In this document: in pieces, positions 22,738 through 33,635 of the stretch
How the letters are laid out: the number at the start of each line of letters is the position of its first letter
Numbering within the stretch: the stretch's first letter is position 1
Assembly (NCBI RefSeq): GCF_000313135.1
Contig: NW_004457442.1
Location: 660,778-724,777, forward strand
Origin: Acanthamoeba castellanii str. Neff
Taxonomy: Eukaryota; Discosea; Longamoebia; Acanthamoebidae
DNA length: 64,000 nt
Reading direction: 5' to 3'
Position numbers and translations under genes: made by a program
Notes under the pieces: model-generated
Seen by the model: the letters and a program-made list of their open reading frames with translations, nothing else
What the model was told of the DNA's origin: nothing
Databases searched by the model: none

Positions 22738-24035
22738 ATGGGGGATCGCCATCGTGGGGCCGGCCCATCGCGGCGGCAGCTTACAGGGGGGCCGGAGGTG
22801 GATGATAGCTGATGGAGGGGCGCCGCGGTAGATGAGGGACGTGGGACGGAGCATCGGAGAGTTGGTCACCCTGCTGCAGGACCTGCGGCCGCAGCGGCCG
22901 CCGATCTTCCCGCGCTACGACGACCTCTACCACTGCCACCTCTCGCTCCAGGTCCGCCCTCTCTCTCTCTCTCTCTCTCTTCTGCGCAACACATGAAAAG
23001 AGCCAACAACGCGGGTTTGCCATCATCATCACATCTACACACGACGCATCGCCAGGGAGACAGGGAAAAGGTGGTGCGCTTCATCAGGCAGCTGCCGCAG
23101 CGAGAGGAGGCCGCGCAGGTCATGACGCTCCTGGAACATCTCGAGGCCGATCTTCCGGTGCGGTGGAATCCCCCTTCATACCGCGTGGTGGACATATGGT
23201 GCAGTTGGTTGATTTGTATGTCCGCATCCGGCGGGTACTGCTGCTTGCTGCTTCTCACGCGCGTTCGGCGGTTGCACTGTTGCCCAGGCGTACGCAGCAC
23301 TCCCACAGCAGCTGGTGCACGGGGACATCACGCTCGGCAACGTCCTCTGCGTTGGTACTTCTTCTTCATCTTCTTCTTCTTCTTCCTGCCTCTTCTTCTT
23401 CGTACATATTGTTCTACTTCTCCTTCTAATGCGCGCCGGCAGGGAGCAAGGTGACGGCCATCTTGGATTTCGAGTTCGTGACGAGGGACGCGCGTATGAT
23501 CGACATGGCGGTCATGCTGGCCCGCCTCATCGGTTCGCATATCTATTATGCCCACCCTCACGGCTCTGGTTTGTGTTGTCCCTCTTCCTGAAGCAGGCCT
23601 GTCCGCTGACGTACGGAGGGCGGCCGCAGCCGAGGAGGACGACCAGCACTGGGAACGGATCGAGGCGTTTGTGGGCGGCTACGGATCGGTGGCCCACCTG
23701 ACCCCAGAGGAGATCGCGCTCCTGCCCCTGTGCCTGCGGCTGCGCCGCATGATCACCTTCCTCCACCGCATGGCCCAACACTGGGACGGCCAGGCCTCTC
23801 TCGATGACGGTAGCACGTTCTCCCTATTTTTATGTGGGAAAAATAGCACTCTCGCTGCTCTTCTGTGCCTGTTGCTCACTTGGCGAGTTCTCTCATCTAC
23901 TCTTCCTGGTCTTCATGGTGCACTGCAGTGTGTGGGCGTATGCGGCTGTGCCTGGACATGGAGCGGTGGATCGTCCACCACGCCCACCGCCTCTCCCATC
24001 TCTGTGCCCAGCACCTCCGGCAGCCGAAAAAATAA
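21960..24035 (+). CDS. APH/choline-kinase-like phosphotransferase
   Basis: Small-molecule kinase fold (aminoglycoside phosphotransferase, choline or homoserine kinase group). Start MLAARSSTDGGQVLGDLL. The N-lobe shows RLVSVGARRYV, then after an intron RVYGGHTSKEVMLFEHEVLG, with Lys/Glu pairing as in the family. VPCLVPTRGG and ALFEFIEGAHPSFADLLQ follow. The catalytic lobe has LVHGDITLGNVL (Brenner motif HxDxxxxN) and ILDFEFVTRDARMIDMA (metal-binding D). The C-terminal helices RMRLCLDMERWIVHHAHRLS end with TAA at 24033-24035. About eight exons; a CTGG repeat sits in one intron. The substrate cannot be told from sequence; EFV and DARMIDMA resemble homoserine-kinase/choline-kinase relatives more than antibiotic enzymes. 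Confidence 0.78.
22684..22737. repeat. (CTGG)n tetranucleotide repeat, intronic
   Basis: About 13 units within an intron of the phosphotransferase gene. It is the same unit, read on the sense strand, as the CCAG repeat in the DHHC gene. Confidence 0.93.
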
Positions 24036-24102
24036 AAGAAAATAAAAATTGCTTTCTTCATCTATTTTCTTGCACTTTATTATTCTTAGCAGACGACGGC
24101 AG

Positions 24103-25820
24103 ATGGAGGTCAGGGCAGTGGTGGAAACGGAAGGGGACGCGGCGGCGGCGGCGGCGGCGGCGGCAGTGGTGGTCGTGGTGGACCTGCGGGAGAGGCGGTT
24201 CTACGACCGCAAGTTGATGGCGCGCTTCTACGACGAGCTCATGTTACCCGCCTTCGGCCAGTTCGAGGATGAGCTCGAGTCCTTCGACTCCTGGGTGGAG
24301 CAGCTCGAGGACCCCCGCCACGACGACGTCGGCCCCAACGTCGCCCTCCACGTCCTCCTGGTGCTGCGCCTCCCCGCCGACACCGCCCTGGTGGTCCACC
24401 ACGACCGCCAGCAGCAGCAGCAACAGCAGCACGGCCCTCCTTCAACTCCGGCGGCAGCCTGGCGCGAGGTTGCTTCTGGTGTGCCACCACCTGGCCCTCT
24501 GTGTTGTGTTTTGTTTTATTATTATTATTATTATTTTCATTTTTTTCTAATCCTCCACAAATGGGCGGCAGCCGCGGTGGAGGGTCCGTGGTGGGGAGAC
24601 GACGTAGGGGCGGTGGAGATCGTGGGCGGCACCGCGTGCGAGTACTTCCCGGCCAGCAACTGCGGCCTCCTCACGTGCGTGCAAAACACTCCGCCCGTAT
24701 GTGTGTCGTTCCATCACCCGAACGCCGTATATGTGGCGGCGGCGGCGGCGGCGGCGGCGCAGGTACACGGCGACGCATCCGGGCTGGCAGCGGCAGGGAA
24801 TCGCAGCCCTAATGACCCGGCACGTGCTCACGGCCCTCCGTGGCGATGCTCTCGCCGGTACGTGAAGCACCTTCTTGATCTTGCTATTGTTCTTGTTCTT
24901 GTTCTTCTTGTACTTCTTGTTCTTCTTGCCCGCTGTTCGATGGCTGGCGCGTGGCGCGTGGGTGGGTGGGTGCCGCTGCTAACGCGCGAGGTGGGGCGTA
25001 TCCGCGGGCGGTGGAGAGCAGCGGGCAAGAAGAGCGGCTGCGAGGCGGTGTTCCTGGTACGTACCCACCAGCCACCACCATTGTAGACAAAAAGTGTCCC
25101 TCGGCGAGAGAACTACACACCCACGCCCACACTTCTGGCCCGTGCGTGCGTGCGTGCGTGCGCTCAGGAAACGAACAATCCAGACCACGTGTCGAGCGAG
25201 GCCGATGTCATGGACCCGCTCCTTCGCCACCGGGTCCTGCAGCGACTGGGTATTGCCCCTCCTCCCCTTCACTGGTGGGGTGGCACCAGGAGGAGTAGGA
25301 GTAGGCAGCCTCCCTCACACGACGTGCGTGCGTGCGTGCGTGCGCTCGTGGTGGTGGCTGGTGGTGGTGGCTGCTGGTGGTGGCTGGTATCGGGTGGTGT
25401 GTTCGCATGGGGGTGGGGGCAGGTTGGTGGATACTGGACTTTGCGTACGTGCAGCCGGCCCTTTCCGAGCAGCAACAGAACTGCCGCACCCTTAAGATGG
25501 CCGTCCATTCGTCCTTCTTGCGCACCGCCGACGTCGATGACCACCAGCACCACCACCACCAGCACCACCACCAGCACCACCAGCACCACCAGCACCACCA
25601 CGACAACGGCGATGACGGCAGCGAGCAGGCGGCGAGCAAGAGGAAGGGGCGTGTGGAGAGCCGGGTGGTGTTGGGGTTCCTGCGGGAGTTCTTCGCGTGC
25701 CTCAAGGGGGAGGCTGCCCTCACCAGCGACCCGGACTTCCTGGCCATGCACGCCAACCTCTCCGCACGTCCCTTCGTGCCCACCACGCTCCCCTTACCCG
25801 CACCACCACACCGATGCTGA
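24103..25820 (+). CDS. GNAT-family N-acetyltransferase-like protein with His-rich tract
   Basis: Start MEVRAVVETEGD after an AT-rich leader. A poly-Ala run follows, then DLRERRFYDRKLMARFYDEL. The GNAT core is EIVGGTACEYFPASNCGLLT, a strand continuing into YTATHPGWQRQGIAALMTRHV after an intron; QRQGIA occupies the acetyl-CoA pyrophosphate-binding (motif A) position. EAVFLETNNPDH is the typical later strand of this family, followed by RHRVLQRLG and WWILDFAYVQPALSE. The last exon has a long His/Gln tract (about 25540-25600) and a C-terminal block VVLGFLREFFACLKGEAAL. Stop at 25818-25820. Some introns have TGCG repeats just before the acceptor. Acceptor substrate unknown. Confidence 0.7.
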
Positions 25821-26129
25821 TGATCACATCACGGCGATGGCGAGGATGACGTTAGTCTGCCCACCAAGGTCGGGATCGATTCTTCCTTTGAAAGTCGTGA
25901 GCACCGCCGCGGAATGAGCCAACGAGTTGTCTTGGCTCCGGTCCACTGGGGTCGTTCCGCCAGCGGACCAAGCGGAGCAGCCACGGGCCATTAATTTAAA
26001 CTGTCCGGACAGTATAAATTGATCCGGCGGAATATAATATCGCAGATGCCGTGGCGAGCAGCAACCACAACCACAAGCTGCCCTAAAGCAAAGCACACCA
26101 CCACCAAGGACCCCCACCCCTAACGAAGA
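25821..26129 (+). promoter_or_regulatory. Promoter region with TATA box and 12-bp palindrome
   Basis: The perfect palindrome CTGTCCGGACAG (26001-26012) directly abuts TATAAAT (26013-26019), 111 bp before the ATG at 26130. A second CCGG lies 10 bp downstream of the TATA. Upstream, CCGC-rich inverted segments surround 25950-25970. The layout suggests a dimeric activator or repressor next to the TATA element of the gene at 26130. No gene in this 309-bp gap. Confidence 0.55.
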
Positions 26130-27348
26130 ATGCAATCATCGAGGCATCATCAGCTGCTGCCCGTCCTCCTTCCCTCGTGCGGCGGCCTCGACGCCGCCAG
26201 AGCACACAAGCGGGCGCGAACCTGCGCCGACGAGGTGGTGGCCTTCTCCCTCCTGGACGTAGAGGAGCCCTTCCTGCCTGGTGTCCCTCCTTTCCCGACG
26301 CCCCACTACAACAACCACAACAACAACAACCACTACAACCGCTACAACCACTACTCCTACACTGAGCACGGGGACGGCGGCGGCTGCTGTCTACCACAGC
26401 CTGAGGACCACGTGGACTTGGACCAGGAGTGGAACGAGATCCTGCAGCAGCTCACTGACCTGTCCCCTCTCTTGCCACCGTGGTTGCAACCCAGTGCCAC
26501 CGCCACCGCCACCACCGCCACCGTTCCCTCCTCACCCACCTCCACCACCGCCACGACAAGTCCCTCAGCTTCCGCGGGCTCCCCCTGGAACACGGCGACC
26601 ACCACCACCTCCCTTCCCTCCACGCCCATCACCACCGCCGCCTCCACGACGACGACGACGGCCGGCGGCTCGTCGATCGAGATCGACCTCTGCCACAAGC
26701 CGCGTGGTTCTGGCGGGGTGTGGTTCCCGCTTGAACAGGACCAGCCCCTCAGGTACGGCTCATCATCACCCTCTTCTGTCTGCGGCTTTGGGTTGGTGGC
26801 AGTTGTCCTCCTCCTACTCCTCCTCCTACTACTCCCCAGCACTGAGGGGTGCTGAGCTGACCACAACACATTCTCTCGTTCTCGTTTTTGCATCGCGCCA
26901 ACCCCCAAGGGTGACCAAGGGGATGGGCAAGCGTTTGCGGGTGGCAGTCCACTCCCGGCGGCCCTTCGCGTGGGAGGAGCTCACCCTCACGCTGGTCGAC
27001 CTCACCACGGGGCGCACGTGTCCCGAGATGCTCTCCTTCCCACACAAGAGCACCCTCAAGGAGGAGCCCGACGGGAGCACGCGCGCCGAGGTGGAGGTAA
27101 AGATCGAACGCCTCTGCAGCCGCCTCTACATCCGCGTGGCCATCGCTGCGGCCCCGAGCGGCGGCGGCGGCGGCGGGTGGACATGGGAGGGTCGGTCAGG
27201 CTCCTTCCTCACCCACAACAACGGCAACATCGGGCGCAAGCGGAAGATCCCGCCCGCCAAGGGCGAAGCCCAGCAACAACAACAACAACGACGACCAGGC
27301 CACGCCGACGAGGAAGAAGAGGCCGACAGCAACAACCGCCGAGCCTGA
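26130..27348 (+). CDS. Two-block family protein, member A (unrecognised)
   Basis: I do not recognise the family. The N-terminus is low complexity (Asn/His/Tyr, then Ser/Thr/Pro) with an acidic segment DLDQEWNEILQQLTDLSPLL that could be an activation-type helix. Two conserved blocks follow, separated by one intron: CHKPRGSGGVWFPLEQDQPL and VTKGMGKRLRVAVHSRRPF. Downstream come WEELTLTLVDLTTGRTC, TRAEVEVKIERL, TWEGRSGSFLTHNNG and a basic Gln-rich tail with a possible nuclear signal (GRKRKIPPAK). A paralogue lies at 39136-40488, with the same intron position (within the Arg codon between the blocks). Alternating short hydrophobic strands suggest a beta-rich, Ig-like fold. A transcription-factor role is speculation. 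Promoter has a TATA box. Confidence 0.72.
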
Positions 27349-27470
27349 ACAAAATGGCCACCCTAATAAACCAAATAGAAGACACGGGTTGGCTGTATTA
27401 GCAAGGCTTGCCCTAGTCTGTTGGTTACAGACATCGTCCGTGGGCGGGGTGGGGGGTTGCCCACACCCAC

Positions 27471-28165
27471 TCACACGCCCATGACGTGCAGCACGTTGCC
27501 GGCCGCCACGCAGAGCCGGGCGTCGTCGAGCCGCACGGCGTGTACGGCGTGTGCAAACTGGAGCTCGCCCATCCGGGTCCACGTCCACCCGCCACCTTCT
27601 TCGACGGCCTCCGTGTAGTCCAGACAGGCCTGGAGAACTGCTTCCTCTTCTTCTCCTTCTGGTGTTGGCTGCCGCGTGGTGCTCCTGTGGTGGTGTGGGT
27701 CCGTGAGGCCGCTGCTGGCGGTGGCGGTGGCGGTGACCCGCTCCCACAAGCCGACGCGGTTGTCGTGTCCGGCGGTGGCCATGCGCTTGCCGTCCACGGA
27801 CAGATGTACGTCCATCACATGCGCTCTGTGGGCCTGCACCCGCCCCAGCAGACGCCCTCCCGCCCAGTCCCACGACTTGATGGCACCCGCCTGGTCGCGC
27901 ACCCCACGACCACCACGACCACCAGCACCACCACCAGCAGCAAAGTGATGCATGAGTTTGGTGGGCTACACCCGATGTCGGGGGGGTGAAGCGGGATAAA
28001 AGGAGAGGGAGGGGGGTGTTGAAGTACCCCATCGCCGGTGCAGAGTATGGGGCCTTGCGCGTAGAGGCAACTCACGCGGCCGACGTCGTACCACGGCGTC
28101 ACTGGAGGCACCCGGCGCACGTCGCGCAGGACGGCCACCCGCTGACCCTGCACGTTCATCAACTG

Positions 28166-28228
<63 letters not shown>

Positions 28229-29559
28229 TCGAGACCGGACAAGAGCGATACTGAGCGCGAGTGGGGTAAAACAAAGCCGCACAGCAACAACAGCAAGAAA
28301 GCAAGAGCTGGGTCGCGGAAGAGTACGGTGGTGGTGTAAAGGCTGAGGGACACAGCAAAGACTGTGTCGGATACGAACTGCACATCCTCCACCATCTCCT
28401 TCGGAAGCTCTTCATCGGGCACGACGGGCACCAGCATCCCGTCGTCGGCCGCGTCCAAGTCGCATATGCGCTACACGCACACGCACACGCACACGCACAC
28501 GCACACGCACATCAGTTAGTCTTGTGGTGAGGGAGCTGCCGCGAGAGGTCGATGGCATGACATACGATGTGGTCGCATCCGTAGATGGCGACGAGCAGGC
28601 GGCCCCGCATGGCCACGCACACGTCGTAGCAGCCGTAGATTTCGGATTCCACCCGCGGTACGGTACGCGACGGCGCCCTTGTTGCGACGAGAGAGGGGCA
28701 CTCTGCCGAGGAGGAGGACGGCAGCAGGTCGTACAGGAGGATCTCCCCGTCGCAGACCACCGCGACCACGTCGCCCTCTATACGAACTGTGCAGGGCAAT
28801 ATGCGCATGGGCGATGTTGTGAGCCGTGCACTCACCAACACACACACACACACACACACGACACACGCGATAGAAAAATGGTGCAGCAGCTAGATCCTTC
28901 GCGGGAGGCGTACGGGGCTGAGCACCGGGACCGGAGGCCAGGAGGCACTCGAGCTGGAGCGCGGGGAGCGCGTACACGTGAACCACACGAGCAAAGCGCG
29001 CGCACAGGCGGCGGTCCGACAGTGCGATCGAGTAGAGCTCGCCATCGCCATCGCCGTCGCCGTCGCCGTCGCCGTCGCCATCGCCATCGCCATCGCCATC
29101 GCCATCGCCGCCGGCGTCACCTTCAGGGTGTCCTTGGCCAAGGTGGCGTGGCTTGGCCGTCAAGCCCGACAGCGAGGAGAGGAGACGCGAAGCAACACCT
29201 GCGTAGTCGAATCGCCGCCAGCGGCGGTGCACCAGCAGTCGCGCCTGGCAGTGGCGGGCGAGGGAGGTGACCATCCGCCCCTGGTCTCCTCCGTCCGGCA
29301 GGAGGAGGCACAGGTCGGAAGCGAGGGCACGCCACAGCGACGCATCCAAGTGCAGCCCATACAACCTCCACGAAGTCTGATCCATCCTCACGCCCCCCCC
29401 CTCAACATTGAATCCTCCGTCCAGGATTAAGAGAGTAGTACTCACCGAGGCTAGGGCAACGAAGCTGCTCAGGGATGCGCGGCGTGTACAGTGAAAGATG
29501 GACACCAGCAGCTCATCCGGGAGGTCCGTCAGCAGGCACGAAGGCACCTCATCTCCCAT
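27471..29559 (-). CDS. F-box and WD40-like repeat protein
   Basis: Probable SCF ubiquitin-ligase substrate adaptor. Start MGDEVPSCLL at 29559. The F-box is LTDLPDELLVSIFHCTRR followed by FVALASVST near the N-terminus. An Asp-Gly run coded by GATGGC/GACGGC hexamers lies at about 29040-29110. Beta-strand repeats follow through several exons: LYSIALSDRRLCARFARVV, VVAVVCDGEILLYDLL, LVAIYGCDHIVCHAIDL, VFAVSLSLYTTTVLF, and the best WD unit, AHVMDVHLSVDGKRMATAGH with VGLWE. The end is LCVAAGNVLHVMGV, stop at 27471. CA repeats (28167-28225 and shorter ones) fill introns. The propeller is divergent, so the number of blades is uncertain. Confidence 0.75.
28167..28225. repeat. (CA)n microsatellite, intronic
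   Basis: About 29 CA units in an intron of the F-box/WD40 gene. Shorter related tracts are at 28470-28510 (CACACG) and 28838-28860. Confidence 0.93.
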
Positions 29560-29653
29560 GCTGTTTCATCTGGTGCTGCCCAAGCGAACGGCTGACGGCT
29601 TATTTATAAATAAATAAATAAATAAAAATAAAATAAATAAATAAAAAATTTTA

Positions 29654-31066
29654 TTAATCCACTGCCACGAAGTGGACGTTGGCGGGGAAGCGGGCGTGGA
29701 GGGCGCGCAGGACGGCCATGATGGCGAGCAGCTTGCACCGGCCGTTCTTCTCTCCCGGCTGCAGGTGGGCCTCCATGTCGGGCCACGTCACCGCGTAGAT
29801 GTGCACCGGTGGTGCAACCGCCTCTCCGCCCCTGCCAGACCCGCGCATCAGAGACAGCTGTCTTGCACGCACGCACGCACGCACGCACACACGACCGAAG
29901 GTGGGGAGGGATGAGAGGGGGGGGCAGGTGTACTGCTGCTTGGCGAGGTGCTCGATGAGGAGCTGCGTGTAGGTCACCTCCTGGAGGGTGATGGTGCCAG
30001 CCGTGGGGACCACCATCAGCACGAGCTCCCCTGCGCAGCCGAGCGAGAGATTAGATCGCGCAGACAGCCAGACAGACAGACCAAGTCCAATGCGAGAAGA
30101 GAGGAGGGGAGCGTACGGGCGCCGAGAAGGGCCGGCAGGAGGCTCAGGTAGCCGGCCGACGCGGCCATGGGATACAGCCCCTCCGGAGGCAGGAACTGCC
30201 CGCTGATCGGCAACCGCTTCTTACTCGTCGTCGTGGTCGCTGTGATGTTTGTTGTGTGGTCTTCCGCGGCGGGATCTTCTGTTGTTCCCTTCGTGCCGGA
30301 GGCGGCGGTGGGGTCCACCGTCCGCTGCCGCTTTTTGCTGGCGTCCTTCTCCTCCTCTTCCTCCTCCTCCTGAGCAACCTCGCGGCGCAGCGAGGCCAGG
30401 AACTCGCGATAGGCCGGCGGCACGGCCACGGCCGCGGTCTCAAAGCCGCCGAACGTAGGGCGCCCACCCACCTGGGCCAGCGAGGCGTGGTAGGCCACCA
30501 CCACCTCCTCGAAGGCCGGCACCTTACCCGCGTAGTCGTCCCTCTGCACCGCCCCGATCAACAGACCCGAGCGAGCATCGGCGGCAGACGACGACGAGGT
30601 GGCGACGTGACCCTGGTGGTGGGGGTGGTGGTGGTGGTGGTGCAGGCGGAGGAGGGTGCGCGCGATGTCGGCCACGTTGCCGCCGCGGGTCTGGAAGCGG
30701 AAGCACGGGTCGCCGCCGCCCCAGATGGCCGTCACCCCGCGCCGCAGCACCACCTCCCGGTGCAGGACCCCGGCCACCTTGTCGACCAGGTGCGCGGGCA
30801 CCGGGGGAGTGCCCGGAGCACCCAATCAGAACTCCGAACACGTCGGCGTCCAGGGCCACACCGCTGGCGCCGCCTTGCAGCCGCTCCGCAACGGCGCGGT
30901 AGTCCTCGAACCGCGCCACCTCGAGCACCAGCCGGGTCCGCTTCTTGCTGGCGCTGCTGCCACGAGCGCCCGTGCTGGTGACCTTGGTGCCTCGCGGAGG
31001 GGCCTCCGATCTTCCACCTCGTCCGCCTCGGCCTCTGCTGCTTCGGCCTTTTGTTGGCCTGTCCAT
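29654..31066 (-). CDS. Unrecognised conserved-looking protein, with an apparent 1-nt frameshift
   Basis: Family not recognised. Start MDRPTKGRSSRG with a basic Arg/Gly-rich head, then RTRLVLEVARFEDYRAVAE and GVALDADVFGVLIG in one frame. The clearly continuing block PVPAHLVDKVAGVLHREVV, then IWGGGDPCFRFQTRGGNVAD, is in another frame with no GT-AG intron between them. Skipping one T near 30830 joins them. Downstream: SGLLIGAVQRDDYAGKV, FGGFETAAVAVPPAYREFL, an acidic run, SGQFLPPEGLYPMAAS, then after introns LVLMVVPTAGTITLQEVTYT and VHIYAVTWPDMEAHLQPGEK, stop at 29654. The shift may be a sequence error, a mutation or recoding. Confidence 0.6.
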
Positions 31067-31198
31067 TTCTTCTTCGCGTTGTGTTGGTGCAGCACCATTT
31101 TTCTCCTTTTTAAAAAGGAGAAAAGCAGAGAAAAAGCGCAGAGCTGCGTTTTCAGTTCAACGCCCGTTTGGGCCGAAGGAAGGACAAGTTTAGGTCTT

Positions 31199-32526
31199 TC
31201 AAAGAGAGGACGAGGGCGGTGGCGGGACGTGCACGCGCCACGCCACCTCGTCTGACGGGGAGAAGGTGTACTGCCGCCGTCGGTACGTGTCAGGGTCTTG
31301 GAGCCGAGCGCGTCCCACGTCTTCGTAGACCTCCCGCACACGCCGCCCCCTTCGTTGTTGGCCGCCGGTCCCTGCTTCGTCTTGCTGTCCTCGCCGACAG
31401 CGGGCAGCGGCGGCGGTGGCCTGGCGGCTGAGGCGGTGGAGGTGGCGGTAGTAGGCCCACTGATGGGACCCGAGCATGTGGTAATCCTTCACCCGCTGCT
31501 GTCGCTCCCGGCGAGCGCTGTCGGCGCCACCGGCCGCCTCTGCGATGCTGCCGGCATCCCACTCGGCCCACAGCCTCTCCGCCAGGGTGCGCTTTGTTGA
31601 CGGAAATCGTTTGTCCTCCTCCCGGCCCTCTTCCAGGCCACCGTCATCATCGCCGTCGTCGTTCCCGCGGACGTCGGTCGTGCTGCTGGTGCCGCTGTAG
31701 TGGCTTCGAGCTCGAAGGTGGGAGGAGGCGTGCTCACGCGCGTACTTGGGGTCGTCGATGTGGCTGTCGAGGTCGGGGTCGGCGTCCCACGCCAGGAAGT
31801 GCGGATGGCGCATGAGCGCGAGGGCGAAGCGGGTCTGAACCTCGAAGCACGCGAAGGGCAGCACCTTCCAGTTGAGCCCGATGAAGGCCAGCGATGGCTG
31901 CTCCACGTGCAGCACGTGCTCATACAGCGGCCACACGCTCTTCCCCTCGCCCTCCTCCGCTCCGATGTCGCCGTCGCCGTCGCCGTTGCTGTTGCTGCCT
32001 GCTTCTGCTGCCGCCGTACCTGAGAGGGCGCGCCGAGCTCGGTCGGGGTGGAAGAAGACTCGGGATGAGGGAGCGAGGAAGGGCAGGTGGTAGTAGTAGC
32101 CCGTGCAGAACACCAGCGCGTCCACGGGGCTCTCCGTGCGTGAGCCATCCGAAAACTCGATGTACCCTGCACTCAGAGCAACAGCACACACACACACGCA
32201 GCACACAGCCCGAGTCGATGTTGGCGGCGAACAACAGGCTGGAGGGAGGGAAGGAGGCAGGTTCCGCACCATCGCGAGTCGCGCGTACGATTTCGCAGCC
32301 GAGCTTCAGCTTGAGGGCGGGACTGTGTCCAAACACGTCCGCCACGGCCGTCTTGGCTGCGCATCCAGATCGGAGGGAGGGCGGCGGCGAAGGCTGTCCG
32401 CGCACGCAGGCGTAGACCTTGCGCGCCACGCCGGATACCTCCCTCGTGATGTCTTGCATGAAGATTCAAAAACACACGTCAACACGAGATCCACATCACC
32501 ACACACGCACCAACACACCAACGCAT

Positions 32527-32572
<46 letters not shown>

Positions 32573-33548
32573 CACACACGAAAGTCACCGATGTGTACGC
32601 ACCCACACCCGATGCGCCAGCGCCAACCATGACCACCGTCTTCCCGACAAAGGGTGTCGGCTCGCGGTAGCGCTTGCTGTGCATGACCGCGCCCGGGAAG
32701 GTGTCGAGCCCTTCGAACGCGGGTGCGTATGCCTTGCTGAAGTGCCCGTTGCACACCAGGACTATGTCGAACTGGCTCGTCGCGGCGCTCTCTTCTCCAA
32801 TGCTGCGGTCGCCCACTTGCGGCGAGGACTCATGGCCGTTGCCATCGCGCACACGGCCGCTTCCGTCGACGTCGTGGACGGGCTTGCCGTTTTCTGCTTG
32901 GCTGCTGCTGCTGCTGCTCACCTGCGCTGGCCGGTGTCGCTGGTGCGTAACCTCCCAGAGGCGGCCGGGCCTCGTGGCCAAACAGGGCGACAACGACGAC
33001 GTCGAATCCAGGGGTGGTGGTGGTGGAAGGCGCTCCACGCGCAGGACCTTGGTGTTGAAGCGGATGAGGGGCCGGAGGTCGAATACGTCGGCGTAGCGGC
33101 GCAGGTATCGCGCCACCTCCGTGTGCTGCACAAACGAGGGCAGGTCTCCCTCGAACGGCAGATCGCTGAACCTGCACGTGTGTGTTGGGTAGATTTATGT
33201 TTATGCATCGATGGTGGGGTAGAACTTCGGAGCGGGGGGGAGGGCGAGCAGACGAGAGTAGTACTGCATGATTTCCTTGGGCAGGTTGGTGCTGAGGCTG
33301 CGGTACAGGTTGCCCCGTCCTTCAGTCACGGCCTCGGAGAAGAGCCACGTTCCGCCCACCTCCTCGGCCATCTCCCACACCACCACCTCGAACCCCTGGG
33401 CGGGGGAGGGCCAGGGTCACCAACGACCAGGCCATGAGCAGGACGGGCGTACCGCATCACGGAAGTAGCGTGCGGCGACGAGTCCTGCTGCGCCAGCCCC
33501 AATAACAGCCACCCTGGGACTGTCACTGCTCTCGCTACTGCCGCTCAT
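31199..33548 (-). CDS. Flavin-containing monooxygenase-like protein
   Basis: NADPH- and FAD-dependent oxygenase of soft nucleophiles. Start MSGSSESSDSPR at 33548. The FAD Rossmann motif is AVIGAGAAGLVAARY, followed by EEVGGTWLFSE. The second nucleotide site is VVMVGAGASG, just after the FMO-type HSKRYREPTPFVGKT (the FxGxxxHxxxY region). The later signature is VFCTGYYYHLPFL. The rest includes GLNWKVLPFACFEVQ, an Asp/Gly-rich insertion, and a long C-terminal tail with YHMLGSHQWAYYRHLHRL, stop at 31199. At least six exons; the intron after VGAGASG carries a CAA repeat. All three nucleotide-binding signatures are intact, so an active enzyme is likely; substrate unknown. Confidence 0.85.
32527..32571. 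repeat. (CAA)n trinucleotide repeat, intronic
   Basis: About 15 CAA units in an intron of the FMO-like gene. Confidence 0.93.
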
Positions 33549-33635
33549 CTCGTTGCCCCCGGCTCTCGCTCTCGCCCTCCCTAGGCAAGGAAAAGAGAAA
33601 GAAATGGCCAAGAAACTCCACGCACCGATTGCGCG
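33549..33635. promoter_or_regulatory. Very short bidirectional promoter interval, FMO / actin-like
   Basis: Only 87 bp lie between the divergent start codons of two unrelated genes, so the core promoters must overlap or extend into coding sequence. Confidence 0.5.

Noticed and set aside
30524..30860. An intron to explain the frame change in the gene at 29654-31066
   Set aside because: No GT...AG pair lies between the last sense codon of one frame and the first of the other.
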